Part shown: positions 41,505 through 50,168 of the stretch, piece after piece | How the letters are laid out: every line of letters starts with the position of its first letter | How positions within the stretch are numbered: the first letter of the stretch is position 1 | Source: Streptomyces sp. WAC 01529 | GTDB lineage: Bacteria > Actinomycetota > Actinomycetes > Streptomycetales > Streptomycetaceae | Direction of reading: 5' to 3' | Length of the DNA: 64,000 nt | NCBI RefSeq assembly: GCF_003945545.1 | Contig: NZ_CP029617.1 | Span: forward strand, 5,627,001-5,691,000 | The notes under the pieces: generated by a model | Database searches by the model: none | What the model was told of the DNA's origin: nothing | What the model saw: the letters and a program-made list of their open reading frames with translations, nothing else | Translations under genes and position numbers: made by a program

Positions 41505-42392
41505 TCACCGGAAACGGACCACGACCGCCGTCGCGTGCCGCGTCGTGTTCTGCCGTACCTCGACCAGCACCACCGGCTCCGCGGGCAGCGCCGCGTACGT
41601 GACGTCGCCGATGCCGATGGCGGTCGCCACGCCCTCGCCCACCGGATCGGGCAGCGCCCGCGCCGCGGCGGACCGCACGGCGGGGGAGAGCGGTGACGAC
41701 ACCACCGGTGTGCCGTCCCCCGGCAGGGTGAGGACCAGCGCCTGGGGCCGGGCGGGGCTGCCGGTGCAGCCGACCACCACCGCGTCCCGGGTGTCGCTGT
41801 GCCGCAGTTTCAGCCACGCGCGCGTGCCGCCCCGGTACGCGCCGTCGAGCCGTTTGATCACCAGGCCTTCGATGCCGGTGGCGGTCAGGGTGTCGTACCA
41901 GGTCAGGGCGGTGTCGCGGTCGGTAGTCGACGGCACGGCCTGGAGCGGCGGGCCCCAGGGCGCCAGCAGCCGTACGAGACGGGCGCGCCGCTCCTCGTAC
42001 GGCAGTCGGCGGCAGTCCTCGCCGGCCTCCGCGAGCAGGTCGAACGCCGCGTAGGAGGCGGGCAGGGTGCGCGCGAGGACGGCGGCACGGGCGCGGGTGG
42101 CGGCGGCGCGCTGCTGCACGGCGGCGAAGTCGATGCGCCCGCCGGACCAGACGACGACCTCGCCGTCGAGGGCGGTGCCCTCGGGCAGCCGGGCCGCGGC
42201 CTCGGCGAGGTCGGGAAAGGCGGTGGTGACGGTCCGCCCGGAGCGGGCCTGGAGGACCACCCGGCCCCGCTCGTCCCGGAGCACGACCAGCCGGTGCCCG
42301 TCGAACTTGGGCTCGAAGGCCCAGCCGCCCCCTTCGGGCAGCGCGGTCACACCCTCCGCGAGGGCGACCCGAACGGGCAACGACAGATTCAT
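41505..42392 (-). CDS. ATP-dependent DNA ligase (NHEJ ligase domain)
   Basis: A 295-residue stand-alone ligase. The adenylation motif is FEPKFDGHR with the catalytic Lys at residue 29; later motifs are GTALDGEVVVW (motif III), GIEGLVIKR (motif IV) and RAWLKLRH (motif V), followed by an OB-fold. It seals DNA nicks with ATP in nonhomologous end joining. It lies 31 bp downstream of the LigD-type polymerase gene, same strand. In many bacteria ligase and polymerase are one protein, LigD, but here they are split. Confidence 0.93.
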   Translation of the reverse strand: MNLSLPVRVALAEGVTALPEGGGWAFEPKFDGHRLVVLRDERGRVVLQARSGRTVTTAFPDLAEAAARLPEGTALDGEVVVWSGGRIDFAAVQQRAAATRARAAVLARTLPASYAAFDLLAEAGEDCRRLPYEERRARLVRLLAPWGPPLQAVPSTTDRDTALTWYDTLTATGIEGLVIKRLDGAYRGGTRAWLKLRHSDTRDAVVVGCTGSPARPQALVLTLPGDGTPVVSSPLSPAVRSAAARALPDPVGEGVATAIGIGDVTYAALPAEPVVLVEVRQNTTRHATAVVVRFR

Positions 42393-42423
42393 CGCGGGGC
42401 TCGGGGAGTGGGGGCCGGCGGGG

Positions 42424-43320
42424 TCATCGGCCGGCCCGGGGCGGCAGGGGCCTGGCGCGGTTCAGGTTGATCAGGGGGCCCAGGAGGTCACCGTGTTCCC
42501 GCAGGCGGGGCGCGATCGCGGGGGCCGTGAAGACCAGCTGGCCCGGCTCCTCGCAGGCCTCGACCTCCGCCCAGGTCACCGGCGTGGAGACGGTCGGTTC
42601 GGCGCGGGCCCGCAGGGTGTAGGGTGCCGCCGTGGTCTTCGCCGCCGCGTTCTGGCTGAAGTCGACGAAGACCTTCCCCGGCCGCAGGCTGCGCGTCATG
42701 CGGTGCACGACCAGCTCGGGCAGCGCCTGCTCGGCCTCGACGGCCAGCGTCTTCGCGTACGCGCTGACCCGTTCGGAGGGCGTCGGCTCCAGCGGGACGA
42801 GCAGATGGAGCCCCTTGCTCCCCGACGTCTTCGCGTACACGTGGAAACCGTCCGCCGTCAGCCGCTCGCGCAGCCACAGCGCGGCCCGGCAGCACTCCAC
42901 GACGGTGGCGGGCGGACCGGGGTCCAGGTCGAGCACCATCCGGTCCGCCTGCCCCGGCGCGTCGGCCCGCCACTGCGGCGTATGGAACTCGGTCACCAGA
43001 TTGGCCGCCCACATCAGCGACGCCAGGTCCTGTACGAGGATCTGCCGCGTGGGCCCCTCGGAGCGGGGCACCTCGGCGGTCCGCACCCATTCGGGGGTGC
43101 CCGGCAGCACGTTCTTGGTGAAGAAGCGCTGGCCGTCCGGGCCGTCGGGATAGCGCAGGAAGGACAGCGGCCGATCCACGAGATGGGCGAGCAGGGCGCC
43201 GGCCGTGGCGGCGTAGTAGTGCAGCACCTCTCCCTTGGTGAAGCCGCTCGCGGGATAGATGACCTTCTCCAGGTTGCTGAGCGGGACCCGTCGCCCCTCC
43301 ACCTCTGTGATCGGCGTCAT
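42424..43320 (-). CDS. LigD-type primase-polymerase domain protein (NHEJ)
   Basis: A 298-residue stand-alone polymerase domain of the LigD family. The catalytic motif is MVLDLDPGP (two Asp) and the nucleotide-binding segment TSGSKGLHLLVPL, with RPLSFLRYPDG and KVFVDFSQNA in the expected order. It adds or repairs nucleotides at broken ends, preferring ribonucleotides. The ATG at 43320 is the first good start. Divergent from ku, with the ATP ligase gene downstream, giving a split LigD. Confidence 0.93.
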   Translation of the reverse strand: MTPITEVEGRRVPLSNLEKVIYPASGFTKGEVLHYYAATAGALLAHLVDRPLSFLRYPDGPDGQRFFTKNVLPGTPEWVRTAEVPRSEGPTRQILVQDLASLMWAANLVTEFHTPQWRADAPGQADRMVLDLDPGPPATVVECCRAALWLRERLTADGFHVYAKTSGSKGLHLLVPLEPTPSERVSAYAKTLAVEAEQALPELVVHRMTRSLRPGKVFVDFSQNAAAKTTAAPYTLRARAEPTVSTPVTWAEVEACEEPGQLVFTAPAIAPRLREHGDLLGPLINLNRARPLPPRAGR

Positions 43321-43352
43321 ACGATGAGAGTCCCATAAATCGCCCGAAGTGC

Positions 43353-43385
43353 CATGAAGCGCAATCAAACGGCATGAAGAGGCAA
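43353..43385. promoter_or_regulatory. 20-bp spaced direct repeat between ligD-type polymerase and ku
   Basis: CATGAAGCGCAAT (43353) and CATGAAGAGGCAAT (43373) are repeated 20 bp apart, almost two helical turns, in an AT-richer divergent promoter region. A regulator may bind both copies on one face. Confidence 0.35.
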
Positions 43386-43422
43386 TAACACCGGTAACCA
43401 CCACCAGCGAGAGGTCCCGGAC

Positions 43423-44613
43423 GTGCGATCCATATGGAACGGTGCGATCTCCTTCGGCCTGGTCAGCATCCCGATCAAGCTCGTGAACGCCACCGAGAAC
43501 CACTCGATCTCCTTCCGCCAGATCCACACGGAGGACGGCGGCCGCATCCGCTACCGCAAGGTGTGCGAGCTGGAGGAGCGCGAGGTGACCTCGGCCGAGA
43601 TCGGCAAGGGCTACGAGGACGCGGACGGCTCGATCATCCCGATCACCGACCAGGACCTGGCCGCGCTGCCCATCCCGACCGCCAAGACGATCGAGATCGT
43701 CGCGTTCGTCCCGGCGGAGCGCATCGACCCGCTCCAGATCGACGCGGCGTACTACCTCTCGGCGAACGGCGTCCCCGCCGCCAAGCCGTACACCCTGCTG
43801 CGCGAGGCGCTCAAGCGGAGCCAGAAGGTGGCCATCGCGAAGTACGCGCTCCGGGGCCGCGAACGCCTCGGCATGCTGCGCGTGGTCGACGACGTGATCG
43901 CCATGCACGGCCTGCTGTGGCCGGACGAGATCCGCGAGCCCGAGGGCGTGGCCCCCGACTCCCACGTCACGGTCCGCGACGCCGAACTCGACCTGGCGGA
44001 CGCCCTGATGGACACCCTCGGCGACGTCGACATGTCCACGCTCCACGACGACTACCGCTCGGCGGTCGAGGAACTCATCGCCGCGAAGGTCGAGGGCGGC
44101 ACTCCCGCGGAGCAGGCCCCCGCGGCCGAGGCGGGCGGCGGCAAGGTCATCGACCTGATGGCCGCCCTGGAGAACAGCGTCCGCGCGGCCCGCACGGCCC
44201 GGGGCGAGTCCGACGAGTCCGACCAGGGCGACCAGGGCGACGAGGGCGGCGCGGAGGCGGAGGTCACCCAACTCCGGTCCCGCCGCGCCAAGTCGGCGTC
44301 GGCGCCCGCGCGCAAGTCGTCCCCCGCGACCCCCAAGCAGGTCGGCGGCAAGAAGTCGACGTCGACCACGAAGAAGAAGGAAGCTCCCGCCAGGAAGACG
44401 ACGTCGAAGACGGCCGCCAAGACGGCGGCGAGGGCGGAAGGGAAGACGGAGGGGAAGGCGGAGGGGAAGTCCACGGCGGCGGCCCGCAAATCGACGGCCG
44501 GTAAATCCGCGGCGGGCAAGACGGCCGCGAGCAAGACGGCGGCCAAGAAGACGACGCAGAAGAAGACCGCGTCGGCGAAGAAGACGACGGCGAAGCGCCG
44601 GGCTTCGGCGTGA
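43423..44613 (+). CDS. ku: Ku DNA end-binding protein with basic tail
   Basis: A 396-residue Ku homodimer subunit. The Ku core is about residues 1-260 (SIWNGAISFGLVSIPIKLVNAT to GKVIDLMAALENSVRA), the ring that threads onto broken DNA. The last 130 residues are an acidic patch (DESDQGDQGDEGG) then a Lys/Ala/Thr-rich histone-H1-like tail typical of actinobacterial Ku, which helps DNA binding and ligase recruitment. The GTG at 43423 has a GAGAGG site upstream. Divergent from the LigD-type polymerase gene. Confidence 0.96.
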   Translation: MRSIWNGAISFGLVSIPIKLVNATENHSISFRQIHTEDGGRIRYRKVCELEEREVTSAEIGKGYEDADGSIIPITDQDLAALPIPTAKTIEIVAFVPAERIDPLQIDAAYYLSANGVPAAKPYTLLREALKRSQKVAIAKYALRGRERLGMLRVVDDVIAMHGLLWPDEIREPEGVAPDSHVTVRDAELDLADALMDTLGDVDMSTLHDDYRSAVEELIAAKVEGGTPAEQAPAAEAGGGKVIDLMAALENSVRAARTARGESDESDQGDQGDEGGAEAEVTQLRSRRAKSASAPARKSSPATPKQVGGKKSTSTTKKKEAPARKTTSKTAAKTAARAEGKTEGKAEGKSTAAARKSTAGKSAAGKTAASKTAAKKTTQKKTASAKKTTAKRRASA

Positions 44614-44883
44614 ACTTCAGCGGACCCCTACCCAGAGTGCGCCCGCGCGGTTGACGCGTATGGGCAAATTGCAAAGCTCGGCCACCGATCGGCGACGGCC
44701 GTGAACGACGCCTTCGCCGGCGCGCCCCATAAAGCCTTCAACTGAATACGGCCAAATCACACCCTCTCGCCCTTTTGTGACCTGTGATCCATGTCACAAT
44801 GGCTTGATGGAATTGGACCCTCCGCGCAATGATTCCTGCGGACACAATGGGATTCTTTAGGATTTCCGGGGGGTTTAAGATAT
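44614..44883 (+). promoter_or_regulatory. AT-richer leader of the NRPS cluster
   Basis: No gene is seen in these 270 bp, which have a visibly lower G+C content than flanking genes, as regulatory regions do. It contains the Crp-like palindrome at 44783-44798, a TAGGAT -10-like hexamer at 44858-44863 without an obvious -35, and a GGGGGG run near 44867-44872 as the MbtH ribosome-binding site. Confidence 0.5.
44775..44799 (+). promoter_or_regulatory. Crp-type palindrome upstream of the NRPS cluster
   Basis: TGTGA-TCCATG-TCACA at 44783-44798 exactly matches the classical CRP half-sites and spacing. It is nested in a longer repeat (TTGTGAC 44775-44781, GTCACAA 44793-44799). Streptomyces Crp is a known regulator of antibiotic gene clusters and recognises related GTG/CAC palindromes. 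Confidence 0.6.
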
Positions 44884-45090
44884 ATGGCCAGTAATCCGTT
44901 CGAAGATGACGGCGCGGAATATCTGGTACTCGTGAACGACGAGAATCAGCACACCCTCTGGCCCGCCGCACTCGACATCCCCTCCGGCTGGACGGTCGCG
45001 CAAGAGGCGAGTTCACGGGCCGATTCCCTGGCCTACGTCGAGGAGAACTGGACGGATATGCGTCCGGCGAGCCTCATATACGGCTCCTGA
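44884..45090 (+). CDS. MbtH-like NRPS accessory protein
   Basis: A 68-residue MbtH-family protein, normal size. The signature residues are in MASNPFEDDGAEYLVLVNDE, then HTLWPAALDIPSGWTV and YVEENWTDMRPASL (invariant Trp and Pro). MbtH proteins bind adenylation domains and support their folding and activity. It is the first gene of the NRPS operon, one base from the MFS gene. The ATG follows GGGGGG by about 11 bases. Confidence 0.96.
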   Translation: MASNPFEDDGAEYLVLVNDENQHTLWPAALDIPSGWTVAQEASSRADSLAYVEENWTDMRPASLIYGS

Positions 45091-45091
45091 C

Positions 45092-46552
45092 GTGACCGAC
45101 AGCGCGAGAGCGGACGGAAAAGCGCCGCCGCGGGGTGCGGGAAAACCGGGGCCGGGCCGCTTCAGCGGTGCGGGACCCTTGATGCTCGTCTGGTCGGGAC
45201 AGGCCGTCTCACTGGTCGGAAGCGCGGTTCTCAGATTCGCTTTCATTATCGAGGTCTGGTCCACCGGCGAGCAGGCGACCGCCGTCACCGCGCTCTCCCT
45301 CTGCGCCTTGCTTCCGCAGGCACTGTTCAGCCCGTTCGCGGGCGCGATAATCGACCGCATCCGCAAACGCTCCGCCCTTCAGATAGCCGACGCGGGCGGA
45401 TTCCTCACCGTCGGCCTGCTCGCCCTCGTGCACTTCTTCGGCGGCGGCCTCGAACCGTGGCAGGTCTACCCCGCCACCGTCCTGCTCGGCGTCAGCGCCG
45501 CCTTCCAGCTGCCCGCGCTCACCGCCGCCGTACCGCTCCTCGTGCGCAAGGACCAACTGGGCCGCGCCAACGGCCTGTTGGCGGGAGCCAGGAGCGCCGC
45601 CGGGATCTGCGGCCCCGCACTCGGCGGGATCATGGTCGCCGTCTCCGGGATCGGTGCCGTCCTCGTCATCGACCTGGTGAGCTACGCCTTCGCGCTCATC
45701 GGCGTACGGATCGTACGGATGCGGGGCGACAAGGTCCCCGAGGGCGCGGGCGCGCCCCGCAGCAGGATCACCGCGGAGGCCGTGGAGGGCCTGCGCTACC
45801 TCTTCCGGCAGGCGAGCCTGCGCGATATGACCGTGAACTTCTGCACGGTCAACCTCGTCATGGTCTTCGGCTTCGCCGTCATCCAGCCCATGGTCCTGAT
45901 CAAGGACGGCAACGGCGCGCTCGCCGCCGTGAACAGCGCGATCGGCGTCGGCGGAGTCGTCGGCGGCCTGCTGATGGCGGCCTGGGGCGGGCCGCGGAAC
46001 CGCGGTCGGGGCATGATGCTCGGCATCGTCGGCATGTGCCTGTCGGCGCAGATCGGGATGTCACTGGTCGGCGGGGTCGTCGGCTGGTGCGCGGCCATCC
46101 TGGTCGGCGCGCTGCTCATGACGCTCGTCAACGCCTCCATGCAGGCGATCGTGCAGACCAAGGTGCCCCACGAGTGGCAGGGCCGGGTCTTCGGCGCGGT
46201 CATGTTCCTCTCGCAGATCTCCGTGCCGCTGGCCACGGCGGTCTCGGGTCCGCTCGCCGACAACCTCTTCGAGCCGCAGGCCGCCGACGGGGACGGCGTC
46301 TTCGCCCTCCTCGGCCCCCTGTTCGGCGACGCCCCCGGCAGCGGCATGGCGGGGATGCTCTTCCTCGCCGGTGCCGCTGGCCTCGCGGTCGCCCTGTGGG
46401 GGCTGGCGAGCCGCTCCATCAGGGACATCGACGTACTGCTGCCCGACATCGACGACGAGCCCGAGAGCGCGCGGGACCAGGGCGCGGGCGACGGCGGCGG
46501 CGCCGGGAGCGACGACAAGGGCGGTGAGAAGGATGGCGCGGTGCGTGCATGA
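45092..46552 (+). CDS. MFS transporter, probable peptide exporter
   Basis: A 486-residue major facilitator with about 12 transmembrane helices (first ones MLVWSGQAVSLVGSAVLRFA and LLPQALFSPFAGAIIDR). It has the MFS_3 layout typical of exporters in secondary-metabolite clusters. The cytoplasmic leader (about 30 residues) and the Asp/Gly-rich C-terminal tail are extra-membrane. The GTG at 45092 begins one base after the MbtH stop; the end overlaps the first NRPS by 20 bases. It likely exports the cluster product, by position. Confidence 0.9.
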   Translation: MTDSARADGKAPPRGAGKPGPGRFSGAGPLMLVWSGQAVSLVGSAVLRFAFIIEVWSTGEQATAVTALSLCALLPQALFSPFAGAIIDRIRKRSALQIADAGGFLTVGLLALVHFFGGGLEPWQVYPATVLLGVSAAFQLPALTAAVPLLVRKDQLGRANGLLAGARSAAGICGPALGGIMVAVSGIGAVLVIDLVSYAFALIGVRIVRMRGDKVPEGAGAPRSRITAEAVEGLRYLFRQASLRDMTVNFCTVNLVMVFGFAVIQPMVLIKDGNGALAAVNSAIGVGGVVGGLLMAAWGGPRNRGRGMMLGIVGMCLSAQIGMSLVGGVVGWCAAILVGALLMTLVNASMQAIVQTKVPHEWQGRVFGAVMFLSQISVPLATAVSGPLADNLFEPQAADGDGVFALLGPLFGDAPGSGMAGMLFLAGAAGLAVALWGLASRSIRDIDVLLPDIDDEPESARDQGAGDGGGAGSDDKGGEKDGAVRA

Positions 46553-49500
46553 GCTCTTCGAGGAGCAGGCGGCGCGGACGCCCGACGCGACAGCCCTCGT
46601 GTACGAGGACGAACGGCTGACCTACGCCGAACTGGACGCCCGCGCCGACCGGTTGGCGGGCCTCCTCGCGGCGCGCGGAGTGGGGCGCGGCGACACCGTC
46701 GGGGTCCACCTGGAGCGCTCCGCGGAGCTGGCCGTCGCGGTCCTCGGCACGCTGAAGGCGGGCGCGGGCTATGTGATGCTCGACCCCGGCTTTCCCGCGG
46801 GGCGGCTGCGCGGCATGGCGCGGGACGCGCGGATCGCGGCGGTGCTCGCGGCCAGGAGCGGGGTCGCGGCGGCGCGAGGCGGTGCGGTGGCTCCGGGCGG
46901 GGCGACGGCTCCGGGTGGGGCGCCGGTAGTGCCTTCGGTCCCCATGGACGTGCCTCTCCTGCACGTCGAGGACGCCCGGCACGCACGGCCGTTGGCGCGC
47001 GGGTCCGTGCCGGTGGCACCCGACGACGTGGCGTGCGTGATGTTCACCTCCGGGTCGACCGGGCGCCCGAAGGGCATCGTCGCCCCGCACCGCGCGGTCA
47101 CCGCCACGCTGACCGGCCAGGACTTCGCCTCCTTCGGGCCGGGCGCGGTCTGGTTGCAGTGCGCTCCCGTGTCGTGGGACGCGTTCGCGATGGAGCTGTG
47201 GGGGCCGCTGCTCGGCGGCGGGACGTGCGTGCTCCACCCGGGGCGGCGGCCGGACCCGGTCGTGATCGCGCGGCTCGTCGCCGCGCACGGGGTGACGTCC
47301 ATGTATCTGTCCGCGTCGCTGTTCAACGTGATCGTTGACGAGTACCCGCGCGCGATCGACGGACTGCGCGAACTGATCGTCGGCGGCGAGGCGTTGTCGC
47401 CCCCGCACGTGGCCCGCGCCCTGGAGAGCCGGCCGGGGCTGCGGCTCAGCAACGGCTACGGCCCCGTCGAGTGCATGGTCTTCCTCACCGTCCACCGCAT
47501 CACCCCGGAGGACGTGCGCGAGGGCCGTCCGGTGCCGATCGGGCGCCCGCTGACCGGCAAGCGGCTGTACGTACTCGACGAGCGGCTGCGGCCGGTCCCG
47601 GACGGCGTCACCGGTGAGCTGTACGCGGCGGGGGCGGGGGTCGCGCGCGGCTACTGCGACCCGTCGCCGACGGCGGAGCGGTTCGTCGCCATGCCGCCCG
47701 GCCTGGGGGCCGCGGGCGAACGGATGTACCGCACCGGCGACTTGGCGCGGCGCGGGCCCGACGGCACCTTCGGGTACCTGGGCCGGGCCGACAGCCAGGT
47801 GAAGATCCGCGGCTTCCGCGTGGAGCCCGGCGAGGTCGAGTCCGCGCTGGCCCGCCACCCCGGGGTGGACCGCGCCGCGGTGGTGACGACGCGCGCCGCG
47901 GCGGACGGGGAACGGCAGCTGGTCGCGTACGTCGTCCCTGGCGCGGGAGGCGCACAGGCGCCGACGGAACCGGAGCTGCGCGCACACGCGGAGCGCGAAC
48001 TCGCCGACTTCATGGTGCCGGTGGCGTACATCCTGGTTCCCGAGCTGCCGCTGACCCCCACCGGCAAACTGGACCGCGCGGCCCTACCAGAGGTCCCAGG
48101 GGAGGGCCCGGCGTCCCGCGACACCGGCGGCGCCGACCCGCGGAGCGAGACCGTCCGCGCGCTGTGCGCCCTCTTCGGTGACGTCCTCGGCACCGCCTCG
48201 GTCGGCCCCGACGACGACTTCTTCGGGCTGGGCGGCCACTCCCTGCTGGCCGCGCGGGTGCTCGGTCGCGTGCATGCGGCGCTCGGCGCCGAACTGGAAC
48301 TGCGGACGCTCTTCGAGGCGCCGACCCCGGCGCGGCTCGCGCCGTATGTGGACGGTGCCGAGAAGCCGGGGGCCGTCAAGCCCCCCGATCCGCCCTTCGC
48401 GGCGCCCCTCGGCTCCGCGTCCCTGCCCGTCTCTCCCGCCCAGCACCGGCTCTGGTTCCTCGACCGGCTCGGCGCCGGAGCCGCGTACAACCTGCCCATG
48501 GTGGTGCGGCTGCGCGGCGACGTGGACGCGGACGCGCTGGCGGACGCCCTCGGGGATGTCGTCATCCGGCACGAAGTGCTCCGGACCGTCTTCGACGAGG
48601 TCGACGGGGCACCGGTGCGACGCGTGCTGAGCGGCGCCGAAGCCAGGCCGCCGTTCCGCCATCTCACGGTTTCCGCAGCGGGATTGGCCTCCGCCGTCCA
48701 GGCCGCGGCCCGCCAGCCTTTCGACCTGCGCGGCGAACTCCCTGTGAGAGGCGCACTGTTCAGCGCCCGGGAGCACCCCGGCGCGCACACGCTGCTCGTC
48801 CTGGTCCACCACATCGCCGGTGACGGCTGGTCCCTCGCGCCACTCTTCCGGGACCTGTCACGCGCGTACGCCGCCAGAGTGGAGGGAGAGCGCGCCGGTA
48901 CGCTGCCGCCCCTCCCCGTCACCTACGCCGAGCACGCCCGCCGCCAGGCCGACCGGCTCGGGACGCCCGAGGACCCCGACTCCCTCGCCGCCCGCCAACT
49001 CGCCCACTGGAAGCGGGCACTCGCGGGTGTGCACCCCGACGGACCCCTGCTTCCCCGGCGCCCGGACCGGCCCGCCGTGCCAGGGCCCGCCGCCGGAACC
49101 GTCGTGCGGCGCCTCGACGCGGCCGCCCACGCCCGTCTCGTCGACGCCGCCCGCGCCCAGGGCGCCACCCTCTTCATGGCTCTGCACACCGCGCTCGCCG
49201 CGGTCCTCGCGCGGGCCGGAGCGGGCGATGACCTCGCGATCGGCGCGCCCGTGGCGGGGCGCGCGGGGGACGGCAGCGTCGAGGACGCCGTCGGGTTCTT
49301 CGTGAACATGCTCGTGCTGCGCACCGACGTGTCCGGCGACCCGACCGCGCGGCAGCTCCTCGCCCGCGTCCGGGAGGCCGACCTGGCCGCCTTCGCCCAC
49401 CAGGACGTGCCGTTCGAGCAGGTGGTGGGCGAGCTGAAACCACCCAGGACACGAGGAAGACAGCCGTTCACCGACGTCGTCCTCGCCCTCCAGAACAACG

Positions 49501-50168
49501 CGCGCGCCGAGGTGGACCTGCCCGGTGCCGACGCGGGCGTCGAGGTGGTCCGCACCGGCGAGGCCCGCTTCGAACTGCTCGTCGACGTCACCGAGACGAC
49601 CGGCCCCGGGGGCACCCCGGAAGGCCTGACCCTGACCTTCGAGTACCGCGCCGACTCCCTGGAGGAGCCCTTCGTGGCATGGCTCGCGGACGCGCTCCCG
49701 CAGGCCCTGGAGACGGCGGCCGCCGCACCGGACACGCGGCTCTCCGCGCTCGTCCCCACCGGGCCCCCGCGCCCGGCCGACGACGGCGACAGGCTCACGG
49801 CCCCGGCCGTGACCGCCGCGGCGGGCCCCGTCTCCCCGCTGGAGCGGGACATCGCCGCCGTCTGGAGCGACGTCCTCGGCGTGCCGGAGCTCGGCCGGGA
49901 CGACGACTTCTTCACCCTCGGCGGCAACTCGCTGCGCGCGGTACGGGTCGCGGCCCGCCTCACCACCGGCACCCGGACGGTGACCGCCGCACAGCTCTTC
50001 GCCGCCCCCACCGTCGCCGCCCTCGCCGCCGAACTGGCGCGGGCCCCCGTGGCCCCCGGCCCCGCTCCGGCGGCTCCCATCACCCGGCGGCCGCGCGTGC
50101 CCCGCCAGCAGGATCAGCAGAGCCACCTCAGCAAGGAACAGGAGGAGAGGCCGTGGACCTCAGCGTGA
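46533..50168 (+). CDS. Nonribosomal peptide synthetase, A-T-C-T
   Basis: A 1211-residue NRPS. Domains are adenylation (about 1-505, with VMFTSGSTGRPKG, LSNGYGPVE, GDLARRGPDGTF and GKLDRAAL), carrier T1 (GGHSLLA, Ser570), condensation (about 610-1050, with the motif HHIAGDGW) and a second carrier T2 (GGNSLRA, Ser1133). There is no second A domain between C and T2, so that carrier must be loaded in trans or by transfer. The A-domain pocket residues read D, A, M, Y, I, G, G, V, F, closest to the small-aliphatic (Val/Ile) class. The start ATG at 46533 overlaps the MFS gene. Confidence 0.9.
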   Translation: MARCVHELFEEQAARTPDATALVYEDERLTYAELDARADRLAGLLAARGVGRGDTVGVHLERSAELAVAVLGTLKAGAGYVMLDPGFPAGRLRGMARDARIAAVLAARSGVAAARGGAVAPGGATAPGGAPVVPSVPMDVPLLHVEDARHARPLARGSVPVAPDDVACVMFTSGSTGRPKGIVAPHRAVTATLTGQDFASFGPGAVWLQCAPVSWDAFAMELWGPLLGGGTCVLHPGRRPDPVVIARLVAAHGVTSMYLSASLFNVIVDEYPRAIDGLRELIVGGEALSPPHVARALESRPGLRLSNGYGPVECMVFLTVHRITPEDVREGRPVPIGRPLTGKRLYVLDERLRPVPDGVTGELYAAGAGVARGYCDPSPTAERFVAMPPGLGAAGERMYRTGDLARRGPDGTFGYLGRADSQVKIRGFRVEPGEVESALARHPGVDRAAVVTTRAAADGERQLVAYVVPGAGGAQAPTEPELRAHAERELADFMVPVAYILVPELPLTPTGKLDRAALPEVPGEGPASRDTGGADPRSETVRALCALFGDVLGTASVGPDDDFFGLGGHSLLAARVLGRVHAALGAELELRTLFEAPTPARLAPYVDGAEKPGAVKPPDPPFAAPLGSASLPVSPAQHRLWFLDRLGAGAAYNLPMVVRLRGDVDADALADALGDVVIRHEVLRTVFDEVDGAPVRRVLSGAEARPPFRHLTVSAAGLASAVQAAARQPFDLRGELPVRGALFSAREHPGAHTLLVLVHHIAGDGWSLAPLFRDLSRAYAARVEGERAGTLPPLPVTYAEHARRQADRLGTPEDPDSLAARQLAHWKRALAGVHPDGPLLPRRPDRPAVPGPAAGTVVRRLDAAAHARLVDAARAQGATLFMALHTALAAVLARAGAGDDLAIGAPVAGRAGDGSVEDAVGFFVNMLVLRTDVSGDPTARQLLARVREADLAAFAHQDVPFEQVVGELKPPRTRGRQPFTDVVLALQNNARAEVDLPGADAGVEVVRTGEARFELLVDVTETTGPGGTPEGLTLTFEYRADSLEEPFVAWLADALPQALETAAAAPDTRLSALVPTGPPRPADDGDRLTAPAVTAAAGPVSPLERDIAAVWSDVLGVPELGRDDDFFTLGGNSLRAVRVAARLTTGTRTVTAAQLFAAPTVAALAAELARAPVAPGPAPAAPITRRPRVPRQQDQQSHLSKEQEERPWTSA

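Noticed and set aside
43423..44613. Histone-like fusion gene inserted after Ku
   Set aside because: A Lys/Ala-rich tail is a standard feature of actinobacterial Ku, and the frame is continuous.
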